Notes: generated by a model from the letters alone, not told the origin. A stretch of DNA of 64,000 nucleotides from Verrucomicrobiia bacterium (GCA_030425385.1 JAUIAH010000010.1:62001-126000); one strand, 5' to 3'; shown: positions 18,590-27,135, counted from the first letter of the stretch. A program made the numbers and translations.

Positions 18590-19300
18590 ATGAACCGATT
18601 CCCCCTCGTGATGCTCTCCAGTCTCGTCGTCTTGGCTGCCTGGGCAGAAACTCCGCCTAAGAAAGAAACCAGCGTCAAGCCTGGCATCAACAAGAACTTC
18701 CTCAGTTCTGATCTCATTATTGAAGATTGGTTAGGTCGTTTTGAAGTTGAAAGCCGAGAAGTCTATCATTGTCAGGACGAGGTGCTGAAGTTGTTGGAGA
18801 TTGAACCCGGATCAACGGTCGCCGATGTCGGTGCGGGCACTGGACTCTACATGGAGCCATTCGCCAAGGCTGTGGGTGAGAAAGGGAAGGTCTATGCGGT
18901 GGACATTTCAGAGGCCTTCATCAAGCACCTGAATACGCGACGGGAAAAGAAGGACCTGAAACAAGTGGAAATCGTGCTTTGTGCGGAGGATTCGGTGAAA
19001 CTGCCAGAAGCAAGCACCGACCTCGTCTTCATCTGCGATACCTATCATCATTTCGAATTCCCCAAGTCGACGCTGGCCTCCATTTGGAAAGCGCTGAAGC
19101 CAGGAGGGCGCATTGCTCTCATCGACTTCGAACGCATTCCCGGGGTCTCTCGTGAATGGTTGTTAGGGCATGTCCGTGCGGGAAAAGAAGTGTTTCGCAA
19201 AGAGATTGAGGATGCCGGATTCAAACTTGTGAAAGAGCTCACCGTGGAAGGCTTCAAGGAGAACTACTTCCTGATATTCGAGAAACCGAAGGTTTCGTGA
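18590..19300 (+). CDS. SAM-dependent methyltransferase with an N-terminal signal peptide
   Basis: A 236-residue protein with a type 11 methyltransferase core: motif I VADVGAGTGLYMEPFA, then VYAVDISEAFIKHL, then LVFICDTYHHFEFP and LKPGGRIALIDF. The first ~20 residues (MNRFPLVMLSSLVVLAAWAE) form a typical cleavable signal peptide, which is odd for an enzyme that needs cytoplasmic SAM. A later internal start would lose this segment, but the first possible in-frame ATG lies well inside the core. The start is 21 bp after the ThuA-like gene, and the stop overlaps the GTG of the permease. The substrate is unknown. Confidence 0.85.
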   Translation: MNRFPLVMLSSLVVLAAWAETPPKKETSVKPGINKNFLSSDLIIEDWLGRFEVESREVYHCQDEVLKLLEIEPGSTVADVGAGTGLYMEPFAKAVGEKGKVYAVDISEAFIKHLNTRREKKDLKQVEIVLCAEDSVKLPEASTDLVFICDTYHHFEFPKSTLASIWKALKPGGRIALIDFERIPGVSREWLLGHVRAGKEVFRKEIEDAGFKLVKELTVEGFKENYFLIFEKPKVS

Positions 19301-20574
19301 ATCCACGCGCTGGCGGAAGCTATGGCCTAACGACACTCACGGGCCTGGTCATCGCCAATATGATCGGGGCGGGTGTCTTCACGACATCTGGGTTCGCCCT
19401 GGCAGATCTGGGCACGCCTAACCGCGTCCTGTGGGCCTGGCTCGTCGCAGGAGGCATTGCCCTCTGTGGGGCAGCCGCTTACGGTGCCATGGCTCGCGCC
19501 TTGCCCCGCTCTGGGGGGGAGTATGTCTTTCTCTCCACCTGGGTCCATCCAGCCCTCGGCAATATCGCGGGTTGGGTGTCTTTGTTAGCTGGATTCACGA
19601 GTGCCATCGCGCTATCGGCCCTAACATTGGAAACTTATCTCCGTCCCATGGGCGGTTGGCTAGCCACTGGGGCCATCCTCCTTGGCATCGCCCTGCACGG
19701 TCTCCGCAAAGCGCCTGGCGCTTGGGTTCAGAACTCAGCAGTGGTCGCCAAGCTTTGCTTATTAGTTGGGTTCATCTTCCTGGCGGCGCAAGAAGGCGTG
19801 CTGACCGGCGCTGCTCCCACTGGCACTGCCTCAGCAGCCGCGCCTCCCTTCTCGTGGGCGATGTTCGCACAGAGTCTGATGTGGATTTCCCTCAGCTACG
19901 CAGGCTTCAATGCCGCCGTCTACGTCTCTGGCGAAGCCCGATCTCCCATGGTCGTGTCGCGAGCGCTCTTGTTGGGCACCTTCGTGACTATGCTCCTCTA
20001 CCTGGGATTGAATGCGGTCTTCGTGAGAGCCGCGCCTGCGGAAGCCCTGGCAGGTCAAGAGGCCATCGCTGCTGTTGCCGCTGCCTCGATGAACCACCCT
20101 TGGTTGGAAACCTGCACGAACATCGTCATTCCCCTCGCCCTCTTCACCTCGGTTTCCGCCATGATGTTGGCGGGTCCTCGTGTGTATGCACAGATGGCCA
20201 CCGAGGGCACCTTGCCCGTCTGGTTGCGCTTCCATGGAGAGACCCCGCTGCAAGCCATCGCCTTTCAAGGACTGCTCGCCATTGTCGTCGTGTGGATGGC
20301 ATCCATCCGAGAATTGCTCAACTACCTGGGATTCACGCTTTCCCTCTCAAGCGCAGCTGCCGTCGCAAGTCTGGGATTGGCATGGTATCGCGGACGCGTG
20401 ACCACCTCTCATTGGATACTCGTGGCCGCCGGAGCGTATGTCGCCATGACGCTGGTCAGTGCCTGCATCGGTGCCTGGTTGAATCCTTGGCAAGGGATAG
20501 CCGGACTGATCACCCTCATCATAGGCTGGGGCGGATACGTCTTCGCCAACAGGAAACCGCGTCCCGCTTCGTGA
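19297..20574 (+). CDS. APC-superfamily amino acid permease
   Basis: A 425-residue integral membrane protein with about twelve hydrophobic segments. The first helix carries the APC signature NMIGAGVFTTSGFAL, and SGGEYVFLSTWV follows in the loop after helix two, both typical of amino acid/polyamine transporters. The GTG start overlaps the stop of the methyltransferase (GTGA), so expression is probably coupled. The substrate cannot be told from sequence alone. Confidence 0.88.
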   Translation: MNPRAGGSYGLTTLTGLVIANMIGAGVFTTSGFALADLGTPNRVLWAWLVAGGIALCGAAAYGAMARALPRSGGEYVFLSTWVHPALGNIAGWVSLLAGFTSAIALSALTLETYLRPMGGWLATGAILLGIALHGLRKAPGAWVQNSAVVAKLCLLVGFIFLAAQEGVLTGAAPTGTASAAAPPFSWAMFAQSLMWISLSYAGFNAAVYVSGEARSPMVVSRALLLGTFVTMLLYLGLNAVFVRAAPAEALAGQEAIAAVAAASMNHPWLETCTNIVIPLALFTSVSAMMLAGPRVYAQMATEGTLPVWLRFHGETPLQAIAFQGLLAIVVVWMASIRELLNYLGFTLSLSSAAAVASLGLAWYRGRVTTSHWILVAAGAYVAMTLVSACIGAWLNPWQGIAGLITLIIGWGGYVFANRKPRPAS

Positions 20575-20655
20575 TCGTGCCCTCCCCATACGATACCAGT
20601 CAACCTCAGTTGCGAAAGGGGTCGCTAAGAGAGAGGAGCGCGTCATGGTGTTGCC

Positions 20656-22074
20656 ATGAAATCGTTCGACTTTGTGGTGATCGGAGGCGGTAGCGCGGGC
20701 TATGCTGGTGCGCGGTCCGCCGCAGAACTTGGCCTGTCCACGGCGGTCATTGATGGTGCCGACACACTCGGAGGGCTCTGTATTCTCCGCGGTTGCATGC
20801 CGAGCAAGACACTTATCGAGTCGGCCAATCGCTATCAAGCGATGCGCGAAGCGAACGAGTTCGGTCTGCGAGCGGGTCAACTGGAGGTGCATCCCGAAGA
20901 GATCATCGCTCGCAAGCGACGTCTGATCAGCGAGTTTGCCGAATATCGCCAGGAACAATTAGAGTCCAAACGGTTCGATCTCTTTCGAGGCCAGGCACGT
21001 TTCCGCGATGCCGAGCATTTGGAAATCTCCCTGCGCGATGGCGGAACGGAGGTCGTGCACGCCAAGACGGTCCTGGTGGCGACTGGCAGCGTGATTGCTC
21101 ACCTTGATATCCCTGGATTGGACGAGGCGGGCTATCTGACGAGCGACGACGTGTTGGAACGGCCTTCTCTGCCCAAATCGATTGTCGTGCTCGGCGGCGG
21201 GGCCATTGCCTTGGAGATGGCGCATTACTATCAGGCTCTGGGCACCCAAGTGCGGCTCATTCAGCGCAGCCCCCAGATTCTCAAGGTCGCTGACAAAGAT
21301 GTGGCGGACGCTCTCCAGAAGGCGCTGGAGAAGCGCGGGATGGAAATCCACACAGGCACTGAATTATTGGGCGTTGAGATGAAAGATGGGCAACGCTGTG
21401 TGCGTTTTAAGCAGGGCGAAGCCGAACACATGGTCAGCGCTGATGAAATCCTTATGGCAACCGGACGATCTCCCAACACCGCTTCCTTGAATCTCGAGGC
21501 CGCTGGCGTCGCCACGTCGAGCCGTGGAAGCATTACGGTGGGCTCGGACCAGGCCAGTAGTCAGCCTTCTATCTTTGCGGCTGGCGACGTGGCTTCTCCT
21601 CTAGAAGTCGTTCACGTGGCCATCACTCAAGGTGAGAACGCTGCGCACAATGCCGCCATCCACCTCGGTAAGGCGCCCGAAGACTCACGGAAACATACGG
21701 ACTATCGCCTGAAATTGTTCGGCATCTTTACGGAGCCGGAAGTGGGCATGGTCGGCATGACCGAATCCGAGGCCGAAGAAGAGGGGATCCCATTTATGAG
21801 TGCGACCTACCCTTTCGATGACCATGGCAAATCCATGGTGAGCCATGCCCTGGACGGCTTTGTGAAATTGATCGCCCGCAAGGACGACGGCCGTTTGTTA
21901 GGTGGGGCGGTGGTCGGTCCTCATGGCGTCGAATTGATTCATGAAATCACGATAGCCATGCACTTCCACGCCACCGCTAGTCAATTGGCGACCATTCCTC
22001 ACTATCATCCAACACTAAGCGAAATCTGGACGTATCCCGCTGAGGATCTGGCAGAAATGTTGGATTCGCATTAA
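20656..22074 (+). CDS. FAD-dependent pyridine nucleotide-disulfide oxidoreductase (class I, lipoamide dehydrogenase/mercuric reductase-like)
   Basis: A 472-residue protein with every landmark of the class: FAD-binding VVIGGGSAGYAGARSA, redox-active disulfide GGLCILRGCMPSK (C-x4-C), NAD(P)-binding IVVLGGGAIALEMAHYY, a second FAD motif SIFAAGDVA, and the dimerisation domain ending in HYHPTLSEIW, which supplies the catalytic His/Glu. No N-terminal heavy-metal domain and no C-terminal vicinal cysteines are present, so mercuric reductase is unlikely. No lipoamide complex genes lie nearby, so its true electron acceptor is open. It starts 81 bp after the permease. Confidence 0.9.
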   Translation: MKSFDFVVIGGGSAGYAGARSAAELGLSTAVIDGADTLGGLCILRGCMPSKTLIESANRYQAMREANEFGLRAGQLEVHPEEIIARKRRLISEFAEYRQEQLESKRFDLFRGQARFRDAEHLEISLRDGGTEVVHAKTVLVATGSVIAHLDIPGLDEAGYLTSDDVLERPSLPKSIVVLGGGAIALEMAHYYQALGTQVRLIQRSPQILKVADKDVADALQKALEKRGMEIHTGTELLGVEMKDGQRCVRFKQGEAEHMVSADEILMATGRSPNTASLNLEAAGVATSSRGSITVGSDQASSQPSIFAAGDVASPLEVVHVAITQGENAAHNAAIHLGKAPEDSRKHTDYRLKLFGIFTEPEVGMVGMTESEAEEEGIPFMSATYPFDDHGKSMVSHALDGFVKLIARKDDGRLLGGAVVGPHGVELIHEITIAMHFHATASQLATIPHYHPTLSEIWTYPAEDLAEMLDSH

Positions 22075-22128
22075 TGCTCATCGCCCCGATTTCTTTTGAC
22101 TTTCATCCCCTAGAACCGATTCTTACCC

Positions 22129-22698
22129 GTGCTCAAAAAGATCATATCCACTACTGCAGAAGACGAATACGCCACTTCGGAAGAGGCGGCCACGTCTGAG
22201 TCCACCGCTTATGAGGCTGCTGCGCCAGCCGTTCCCGATGCTTCGGCATATCAATCTTATTCTGATACATCCTATTCCTCTGCCCCTGCCCAAATGAGTA
22301 AGAATATTCTCTCAAGCGATGTTCAAATTAAAGGTTCCTTAGCTTTTGGAGAAGAATTATTGTTAGACGGCATTGTCGAAGGCGAAGTGAATTCTGAGTC
22401 TGGCCATCTCACCGTTGGCGAGAATGCTAGAATCAAGGGTGAAGTCAAGACGCGTGCCGTGATTGTTTACGGAAAGATCGATGGCAACATCACCGTGACC
22501 GAGCGCTGCGAGCTCAAAGCCGATGCAGAAATCGTCGGGGACATCCGCGCCGGAACGCTCTCAATCGAAGAGGGAGCCGCCTTCATGGGACAGTCATCAG
22601 TCGGCAGCGCTGCTGTTGCCAAGGCCAAGTCTGGAAGTGGATCCTCGGCAAGCAGCAGTTCCTCCTCCTCCAGCAGCAGCGGATCGAAATCTTCTTGA
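22129..22698 (+). CDS. Bactofilin (polymer-forming cytoskeletal protein)
   Basis: A 189-residue protein with a GTG start. An acidic, alanine/serine-rich head (residues 1-55) precedes the bactofilin beta-helix core at ~58-155, recognisable from KNILSSDVQIKGSLAFGEEL, the repeating GEVKTRAVIVYGKIDGNI and GDIRAGTLSIEEGA. The last ~25 residues are a low-complexity Gly/Ser tail with a run of ten serines. Bactofilins polymerise without nucleotide and scaffold cell shape or envelope proteins. It is followed after ~40 bp by a second bactofilin with zinc ribbons, an arrangement that suggests co-assembly. Confidence 0.9.
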   Translation: MLKKIISTTAEDEYATSEEAATSESTAYEAAAPAVPDASAYQSYSDTSYSSAPAQMSKNILSSDVQIKGSLAFGEELLLDGIVEGEVNSESGHLTVGENARIKGEVKTRAVIVYGKIDGNITVTERCELKADAEIVGDIRAGTLSIEEGAAFMGQSSVGSAAVAKAKSGSGSSASSSSSSSSSSGSKSS

Positions 22699-22740
22699 TC
22701 TTCCGGCCTGATTGCCTCCTAGTCTCAAAAACAATTCGCT

Positions 22741-23775
22741 ACGCTAAGTAAACTCTCACAACTGAATCGCGGAAAGAAGGTCGAAGTTGAGTGTCCTCAC
22801 TGTCACTCACGGCAATTCGAGCCCAAGCTTTCGCTATCGACCTTCTGCAAATCCTGCGGTCAGCACTTTAAGATCGACCGCACTGTCAGCGTCATCTCAA
22901 AGAAGCGGCGGGATCTTGAGGAACTGAGTCGAGAAGTGGGAGGCACGGTTTCCCCGCCGACGCAGCCTCTTCCAGTGCCAAACGGCACACCAGCACAGGC
23001 GAACGGGCACAGAAGCCAGGCGCTTCCTGCCCGGCCCGGGCCCTCGGTGAAGTATGCGAACGGTGACGGCAAAGGGCAGCCGTCCTCACCAGATCCTTCC
23101 GAAGAGAAAGCATCCCCTGCGCAGACGGGTCCGATCGCGAGACCTTCCGCCCAGGACACGCAGAATTTCCGGATGGTTCGTTCCGTCCGGAGACACGCCG
23201 CGAGCGGATTGAATCGGCACCAGCCACGCAAGGTCGGCTGTTTCCATTGCGATGGCGAGGTGGAGGTGAGCTACGCAGCCAAGCTGGCATCGTGTCCGAA
23301 ATGCGGCGAGGAGATCAATCTCAACGACTACGAACTCAACAAGCCCCTCCATGAAGACATCTTCACACGAGGCAACGTGACGATCAACAAACTCGGAGCC
23401 CTCACGGGGGAAAGCCTGGTTTGTCACAATCTCAAGGCTTATGGCGAAGTCACGGCGCTCGTTCACGCCACGGGAGACGTCATGATTCGATCGAACGCCC
23501 GCCTGCCCGGTGGCTTGCGATGCCAGAAATTGCTCATCGGGCGTGATGCACGGGTCATCGTCGAAGGCGATGTCTTTGCTTCCGAAATGGACGTCGACGG
23601 TGAGATCACAGCCGACGCCTTTCACTGTCAGGGGAAGACTCGCATCGATGAACACGGGGCGATCAATGGTCCCCTGCAAACCCGCGCCGTAGCCATGGAG
23701 AATGGCGGGGCCTTGAATGGGGCCCTGCAAATCGTCTCCGCCGCGGCGCCTAGCGATCCAGCGAAAGAAGCGTGA
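22741..23775 (+). CDS. Zinc-ribbon bactofilin with a non-canonical start codon
   Basis: The first standard start in this frame is a GTG at 22936, but the frame is open and protein-like upstream, back to a TAG at 22720. The extra ~65 codons encode a complete zinc ribbon, VECPHCHSRQFEP...TFCKSCGQHF, with two C-x2-C knuckles. A second ribbon (VGCFHCDGEVEV...SCPKCGEEI) and then a bactofilin beta-helix (RGNVTINKLGAL, ARVIVEGDVFASEMDVDGEI) follow. No ATG, GTG or TTG exists between the TAG and the first ribbon. Candidates are ACG at 22741 (product T/M-LSKLSQLNRGKK) or CTG at 22762. The start is therefore uncertain; the domain content is not. Confidence 0.75.
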   Translation, partial: TLSKLSQLNRGKKVEVECPHCHSRQFEPKLSLSTFCKSCGQHFKIDRTVSVISKKRRDLEELSREVGGTVSPPTQPLPVPNGTPAQANGHRSQALPARPGPSVKYANGDGKGQPSSPDPSEEKASPAQTGPIARPSAQDTQNFRMVRSVRRHAASGLNRHQPRKVGCFHCDGEVEVSYAAKLASCPKCGEEINLNDYELNKPLHEDIFTRGNVTINKLGALTGESLVCHNLKAYGEVTALVHATGDVMIRSNARLPGGLRCQKLLIGRDARVIVEGDVFASEMDVDGEITADAFHCQGKTRIDEHGAINGPLQTRAVAMENGGALNGALQIVSAAAPSDPAKEA

Positions 23776-23803
23776 GCGCTCGGCGAGCCACGCTGAGACC
23801 TTG

Positions 23804-24850
23804 ATGAGAGCCGTCCGGAAACGACTCACCGGCTTCCAACGGGTCGTCCTGGCTACCTGGGTCGCGCTCGTGATCCTTATCTTCATGGGCGCCATTGTCC
23901 GGGCGACAGGCGCCGGGCTCGGTTGCCCGGATTGGCCCACTTGCTGGGGCAATTGGATCCCCCCCACATCCGTGGATCAGGTCGATTTCGAGAAGATCGA
24001 TCTGGAACGCTTCCGCAAGAAAGCCGAGCGCCTCGGTAATGATCCTAACACCCTCACCGAGGACTTTCTCCGTCAACAGTTCAATCCCGTCCACGTGTGG
24101 ACAGAGTACGTGAACCGCCTCACGAGCATGCCTCTGGGGATCTTCTCGCTCTGGCTCGCGGCTTTGGGCGTGGGCCAATGGCGCCGTCGCCGACCCGTAG
24201 TGGCCATCAGCGCCTGGCTTTCGCTCGCCATCGTTCTCATCAATGCATGGCTCGGGAGGATGGTCGTCCTGAGTGGGCTCCGCCCCGGGATCATCACCCT
24301 TCACATGGCGCTTGCCATCCTCATGCTCTGTTTGTTAGTCTACGCTGGCTGGCGTGGATGTGAGGATCCTTGGCGTCTCCGCATGCGACCTGACCATGAT
24401 CAACACAGGCGCCGAGTCTATCTCTTCGTCATCCTGCTAGCCTTTCTCACCGTCTTCGAAGGCCTGATGGGATCTCAAGTGCGCGAGATGACGGACGCGC
24501 TCGCCAAACGCTACGCTGATATGCCGCGCGCGCACTGGACGGCAGAATTAGAGCACTCGTGGATGTATCTCGTGCATCGCAGCTTCTCGTGGCTCGTCCT
24601 CGGCGCAGCGATTGGGTTCTATCTCAGTGCTCAGAGAGCCCTCACCAAAGGGTGCCGCTGGTTGGAGAAGCTCATTCTCGGCCTCATCCTCGCCCAGATG
24701 TTTCTCGGATTGATCCTCGCCAACGTCGGCATCCTCGCGATCGCCCAGATCTTCCACATCGGCCTGTCGTCGATTCTTGTCAGTGCCCTCGCCCTTTGGA
24801 TCCTTGGGAATCGCCATTCCCGCAAAGACATTGCGTCCTCACCAATCTAG
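23804..24850 (+). CDS. ctaA: Heme A synthase, CtaA/Cox15 family
   Basis: A 348-residue integral membrane protein with seven to eight hydrophobic segments. It has the family hallmarks: FMGAIVRATGAGLGCPDWPTC near the start (read as two adjoining pieces, MGAIVRATGAGLGCP and DWPTC), an EYVNRL motif with conserved Glu, a helix with IITLHMALA, and VHRSFSW and IFHIGLSS, whose histidines bind heme in this family. It converts heme O to heme A for cytochrome oxidase. The ATG at 23804 is 28 bp after the bactofilin stop; longer frames lack family support. No oxidase subunit genes are in the window. Confidence 0.92.
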   Translation: MRAVRKRLTGFQRVVLATWVALVILIFMGAIVRATGAGLGCPDWPTCWGNWIPPTSVDQVDFEKIDLERFRKKAERLGNDPNTLTEDFLRQQFNPVHVWTEYVNRLTSMPLGIFSLWLAALGVGQWRRRRPVVAISAWLSLAIVLINAWLGRMVVLSGLRPGIITLHMALAILMLCLLVYAGWRGCEDPWRLRMRPDHDQHRRRVYLFVILLAFLTVFEGLMGSQVREMTDALAKRYADMPRAHWTAELEHSWMYLVHRSFSWLVLGAAIGFYLSAQRALTKGCRWLEKLILGLILAQMFLGLILANVGILAIAQIFHIGLSSILVSALALWILGNRHSRKDIASSPI

Positions 24851-24873
24851 ATGCGAGCCTAACAAAAGCCGCT

Positions 24874-25599
24874 TCAGGAGTGGCGACGAACGACTCGGGG
24901 CCAGGTTGTTTCGAGTTCTGTGAGGAGTTTCTCAAGCGCCGCCCTCTCTGCTTTCTTGCGAGCACGTCGCATGGCTTCTTCATCACCCCATGCAGTTGCG
25001 AGCCCACGTTGATCCGCACGTTCTTCCAAGACGGCATAGAGGTATCCCGTTCGCGTGTCCATGATCAGAGCGGAAGCGGTCGAGATCGCCTTGAACGATT
25101 TCGTCGGTGCCAACCCTAACGAAATGGTTGTGAGAGGTTTGAGCACATCCCGATCTTCGAAATGCGTATCGAAGGTGTAGAGCACCATCATGTCCGTGTG
25201 CAGTTTCGCACCTGCGTTCCGCAACTCGAGGTCTGAGAGCAACTGCGAAGGCAAGAGCATCCGGTTGATGCGCACGACATCCGCGACCCCTTTCATCTTT
25301 GCCAATCGCTCAAGATGCGCGTCGTCAGCCACGTCCTCCGTGGTGACCACGCAATAACGGCCTTCACCGAAGCCTCGCGTCTCGTCGTTCCGGTAGCCGC
25401 TGCCCTGAACGCGCACCACCGCAAGGTGGGCGGGAAACCTCGCGGCTGCTCGTGCCTGATACGCCTTCTTTAGCGAAGGATCTGTGAAGGTCGTGAAGTC
25501 AGCCGGTCCGCCGGGGGTGACGTAGGACGCACAGGAGACTCCCACGACAAAGACCATCGCGCTCAGCGCGATCCAACTCAAACTGTTGAGAAGGTTCAT
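24874..25599 (-). CDS. Lipoprotein, hypothetical
   Basis: A 241-residue protein with a lipoprotein signal ending VVGVSC (candidate lipidated Cys at residue 23). The mature part is alpha/beta in character with a lysine/arginine-rich C-terminal helix (EEAMRRARKKAERAALEKLL). Recognisable pieces such as VQGSGYRNDETRGFGEG recur in exported proteins of unknown function in PVC genomes as far as I remember, but I cannot name the family. It converges with ctaA (23 bp gap) and diverges from the small exported protein to the right. Confidence 0.65.
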   Translation of the reverse strand: MNLLNSLSWIALSAMVFVVGVSCASYVTPGGPADFTTFTDPSLKKAYQARAAARFPAHLAVVRVQGSGYRNDETRGFGEGRYCVVTTEDVADDAHLERLAKMKGVADVVRINRMLLPSQLLSDLELRNAGAKLHTDMMVLYTFDTHFEDRDVLKPLTTISLGLAPTKSFKAISTASALIMDTRTGYLYAVLEERADQRGLATAWGDEEAMRRARKKAERAALEKLLTELETTWPRVVRRHS

Positions 25600-25750
25600 G
25601 CCGGAGAGCTTGGCACCTCGCGCGCTAATGGCAATCTTTAATTGCTAATATTTCAGCATTTAATACCCTATCACCCGAACACATGCTTAATTAATAGCAT
25701 TTCGACGCTTACTCTGGCAATCGCGACCGAGCGTGTCCACACTACTATTT
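25600..25750. promoter_or_regulatory. AT-rich divergent promoter region
   Basis: The 151 bp between the divergent genes are clearly more AT-rich than the surroundings (around 25631-25700). They contain an inverted repeat, GCAAT-CTTTA-ATTGC at 25631-25645, which could be an operator or a hairpin. Runs such as TTAATTAATAG offer several possible -10 boxes, but I could not assign one with confidence. Both neighbours encode exported proteins. Confidence 0.45.
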
Positions 25751-26278
25751 ATGAAAGCGTTGTTGATCCCCATTCTTGCCTGTCTTTCCATTGCAATCAT
25801 CGCCGTGGCGGAAGAGGATGCGGCGACCTTCAAAGCCGGTGGACTACGCTTCGCCGTGACGGAAGGTTGGAGCGCCAAGAAACAGGCGCGGCCCATGAGC
25901 GCTGGCGGTCTCACCTACAAGACAGATGCTGTGGAGAAAGCACTTGATGCCGATTTCTATCACTTTGGCAAAGGTCAAGGTGGCTCCGTCGCGGCCAACA
26001 TCGCTCGTTGGAAAGGGCAGTTCGAAGGCACCCCCAAAGAGATCGAGCATTCCAAACTAGCGGGTGACAAGATCGAGTTTCTCCACCTGGAAGGTACCTT
26101 TCTCAGCGGCTCCCCTTTCGGGAAGAAGACGCCTATGAAGGATCACACCATGCTCGCGGCCATCATTGAGAATGCTGAAGGCGCCGTTTTTGTGAAGATG
26201 ACAGGCCCGAAGGACGATGTGGCTCAAGCCATTGTCGCCTTCAAAGCGCTCGTGGAGAGTGCCTTCAAGGATCAGTAG
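25751..26278 (+). CDS. Small exported protein, hypothetical
   Basis: A 175-residue protein from the ATG at 25751, which starts a signal peptide (KALLIPILACLSIAIIAVAE). The mature part is a single domain with GGLRFAVTEGWSAKKQARPM near the start and a C-terminal helix (AQAIVAFKALVESAF). The layout resembles small exported proteins of PVC bacteria that start with a W-x-x-x-x-P strand, but I do not know the function. A GTG six codons upstream is in frame but would spoil the signal peptide. Confidence 0.7.
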   Translation: MKALLIPILACLSIAIIAVAEEDAATFKAGGLRFAVTEGWSAKKQARPMSAGGLTYKTDAVEKALDADFYHFGKGQGGSVAANIARWKGQFEGTPKEIEHSKLAGDKIEFLHLEGTFLSGSPFGKKTPMKDHTMLAAIIENAEGAVFVKMTGPKDDVAQAIVAFKALVESAFKDQ

Positions 26279-26297
26279 CCCACGAGCTGCTAACGAA

Positions 26298-26462
26298 TCA
26301 GTTCCGCCGGTGACGGAGCTGGAAGAAGATTGGCCATTCGTCGAGCGCGCTAGCGGTAACATCGTGCACCAGCACGCCCCGCGCATGCGTCCTGACTTCC
26401 ATCTTATCTGACAGATTCGCCACATTACTAAAGGCATTCTGCCTGACTGAATCGTCATCTAA
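26298..26462 (-). pseudogene. 3' remnant of an exported-protein gene
   Basis: Fifty-five codons are open on the minus strand between two stops, with no usable early start. They encode a protein-like sequence including VRQNAFSNVANLSDKMEVRT and ending FFQLRHRRN. The end is very similar to FFQLRYRRK, the C-terminus of the 1,334-residue protein at 46331-50335, and the DNA around it (CCGCCGGTGACGGAGCTGG) parallels that gene's end. It is most likely the last piece of a lost gene of that type. A wider open frame overlaps on another frame but reads as low-complexity serine, so I reject it. Confidence 0.55.
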
Positions 26463-26505
26463 TCACATTGGCTCCGCATGCTGGACGCTGGCATACTCGC
26501 ATCTC

Positions 26506-27135
26506 ATGCGATTGCCGCCCACACAATCCGCAGGCTTTACCCTCATCGAAATGTCCGTAGTCGTTGTTCTGCTGGGCATTCTCATGACCATTGGGATGAG
26601 CGCCTTTCAGGACAATAAGGGCGGGCGGCTCCGTACCGCAACCTACGCCAGCGCACAGCTCTTTGAAAGTGCTCGTGAAGTCGCGCTCAGCGAGATGGCC
26701 CCCACCCGAATCTTCATTAGTAACGAACATGGGAGCGATCACCGCCGGTTGCGGTACATGACTGTGGCCGTAGGCGAGTCCGCTGAAGCTGAAGGTGTAA
26801 TCGTTTGGAAGCGACGCGGAGAACCGGTCCTCTTGCCGGAGGGGATCTATTTCGACATCACCAAGTCTCGGCTTGGCGAACCCAACCACGGCCCCAGGGA
26901 AATGTTAGTCGATCTGGAAACCAGTCCTACCGACGGCGCGGGCGAGTGGTACTACTACGAATTCAGTGAAGCGGGCATTGCACGGAATGCCGGAGCCCGC
27001 TTTATCGTTGCCGCTGGCAGAATCGCCAACAACGCTCACCAACTTCAGTTAAAGGAAGAAGAGCATCGCGACGGATTCGTCATCCATCGTGCCGGACGCG
27101 TTTCATTCATCCGAGATCCCAAACAGATTCTCTGA
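26506..27135 (+). CDS. Prepilin-like protein, Verru_Chthon cassette protein D type
   Basis: A 209-residue protein with a short positive leader and a type IV prepilin cleavage/methylation motif, AGFTLIEMSVVVVLLGILM (cleavage after G, Glu at +5). The rest resembles GspH/FimT pseudopilins (ARFIVAAGRIANN near the end). It opens a four-gene unit of prepilin-type genes (gaps of 7, 1 and -4 bp). The combination fits the Verru_Chthon cassette known from Verrucomicrobium and Chthoniobacter; the letter D is assigned from size and prepilin type, not from a search. Confidence 0.8.
   Translation: MRLPPTQSAGFTLIEMSVVVVLLGILMTIGMSAFQDNKGGRLRTATYASAQLFESAREVALSEMAPTRIFISNEHGSDHRRLRYMTVAVGESAEAEGVIVWKRRGEPVLLPEGIYFDITKSRLGEPNHGPREMLVDLETSPTDGAGEWYYYEFSEAGIARNAGARFIVAAGRIANNAHQLQLKEEEHRDGFVIHRAGRVSFIRDPKQIL

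Noticed and set aside
19431-20693. A 420-codon open frame overlapping the permease in another frame
   Set aside because: The translation is rich in Arg, Ser, His and Pro, has no domain, and lies wholly over a gene with a clear APC signature; it is a shadow frame.
20656-22074. Mercuric reductase
   Set aside because: The C-terminal vicinal cysteines and an N-terminal metal-binding domain are missing, and no mer genes are nearby.
23086-23967. A 293-codon minus-strand frame over the zinc-ribbon bactofilin
   Set aside because: It covers a gene with conserved cysteines and a beta-helix core, and its own translation shows no recognisable domain.
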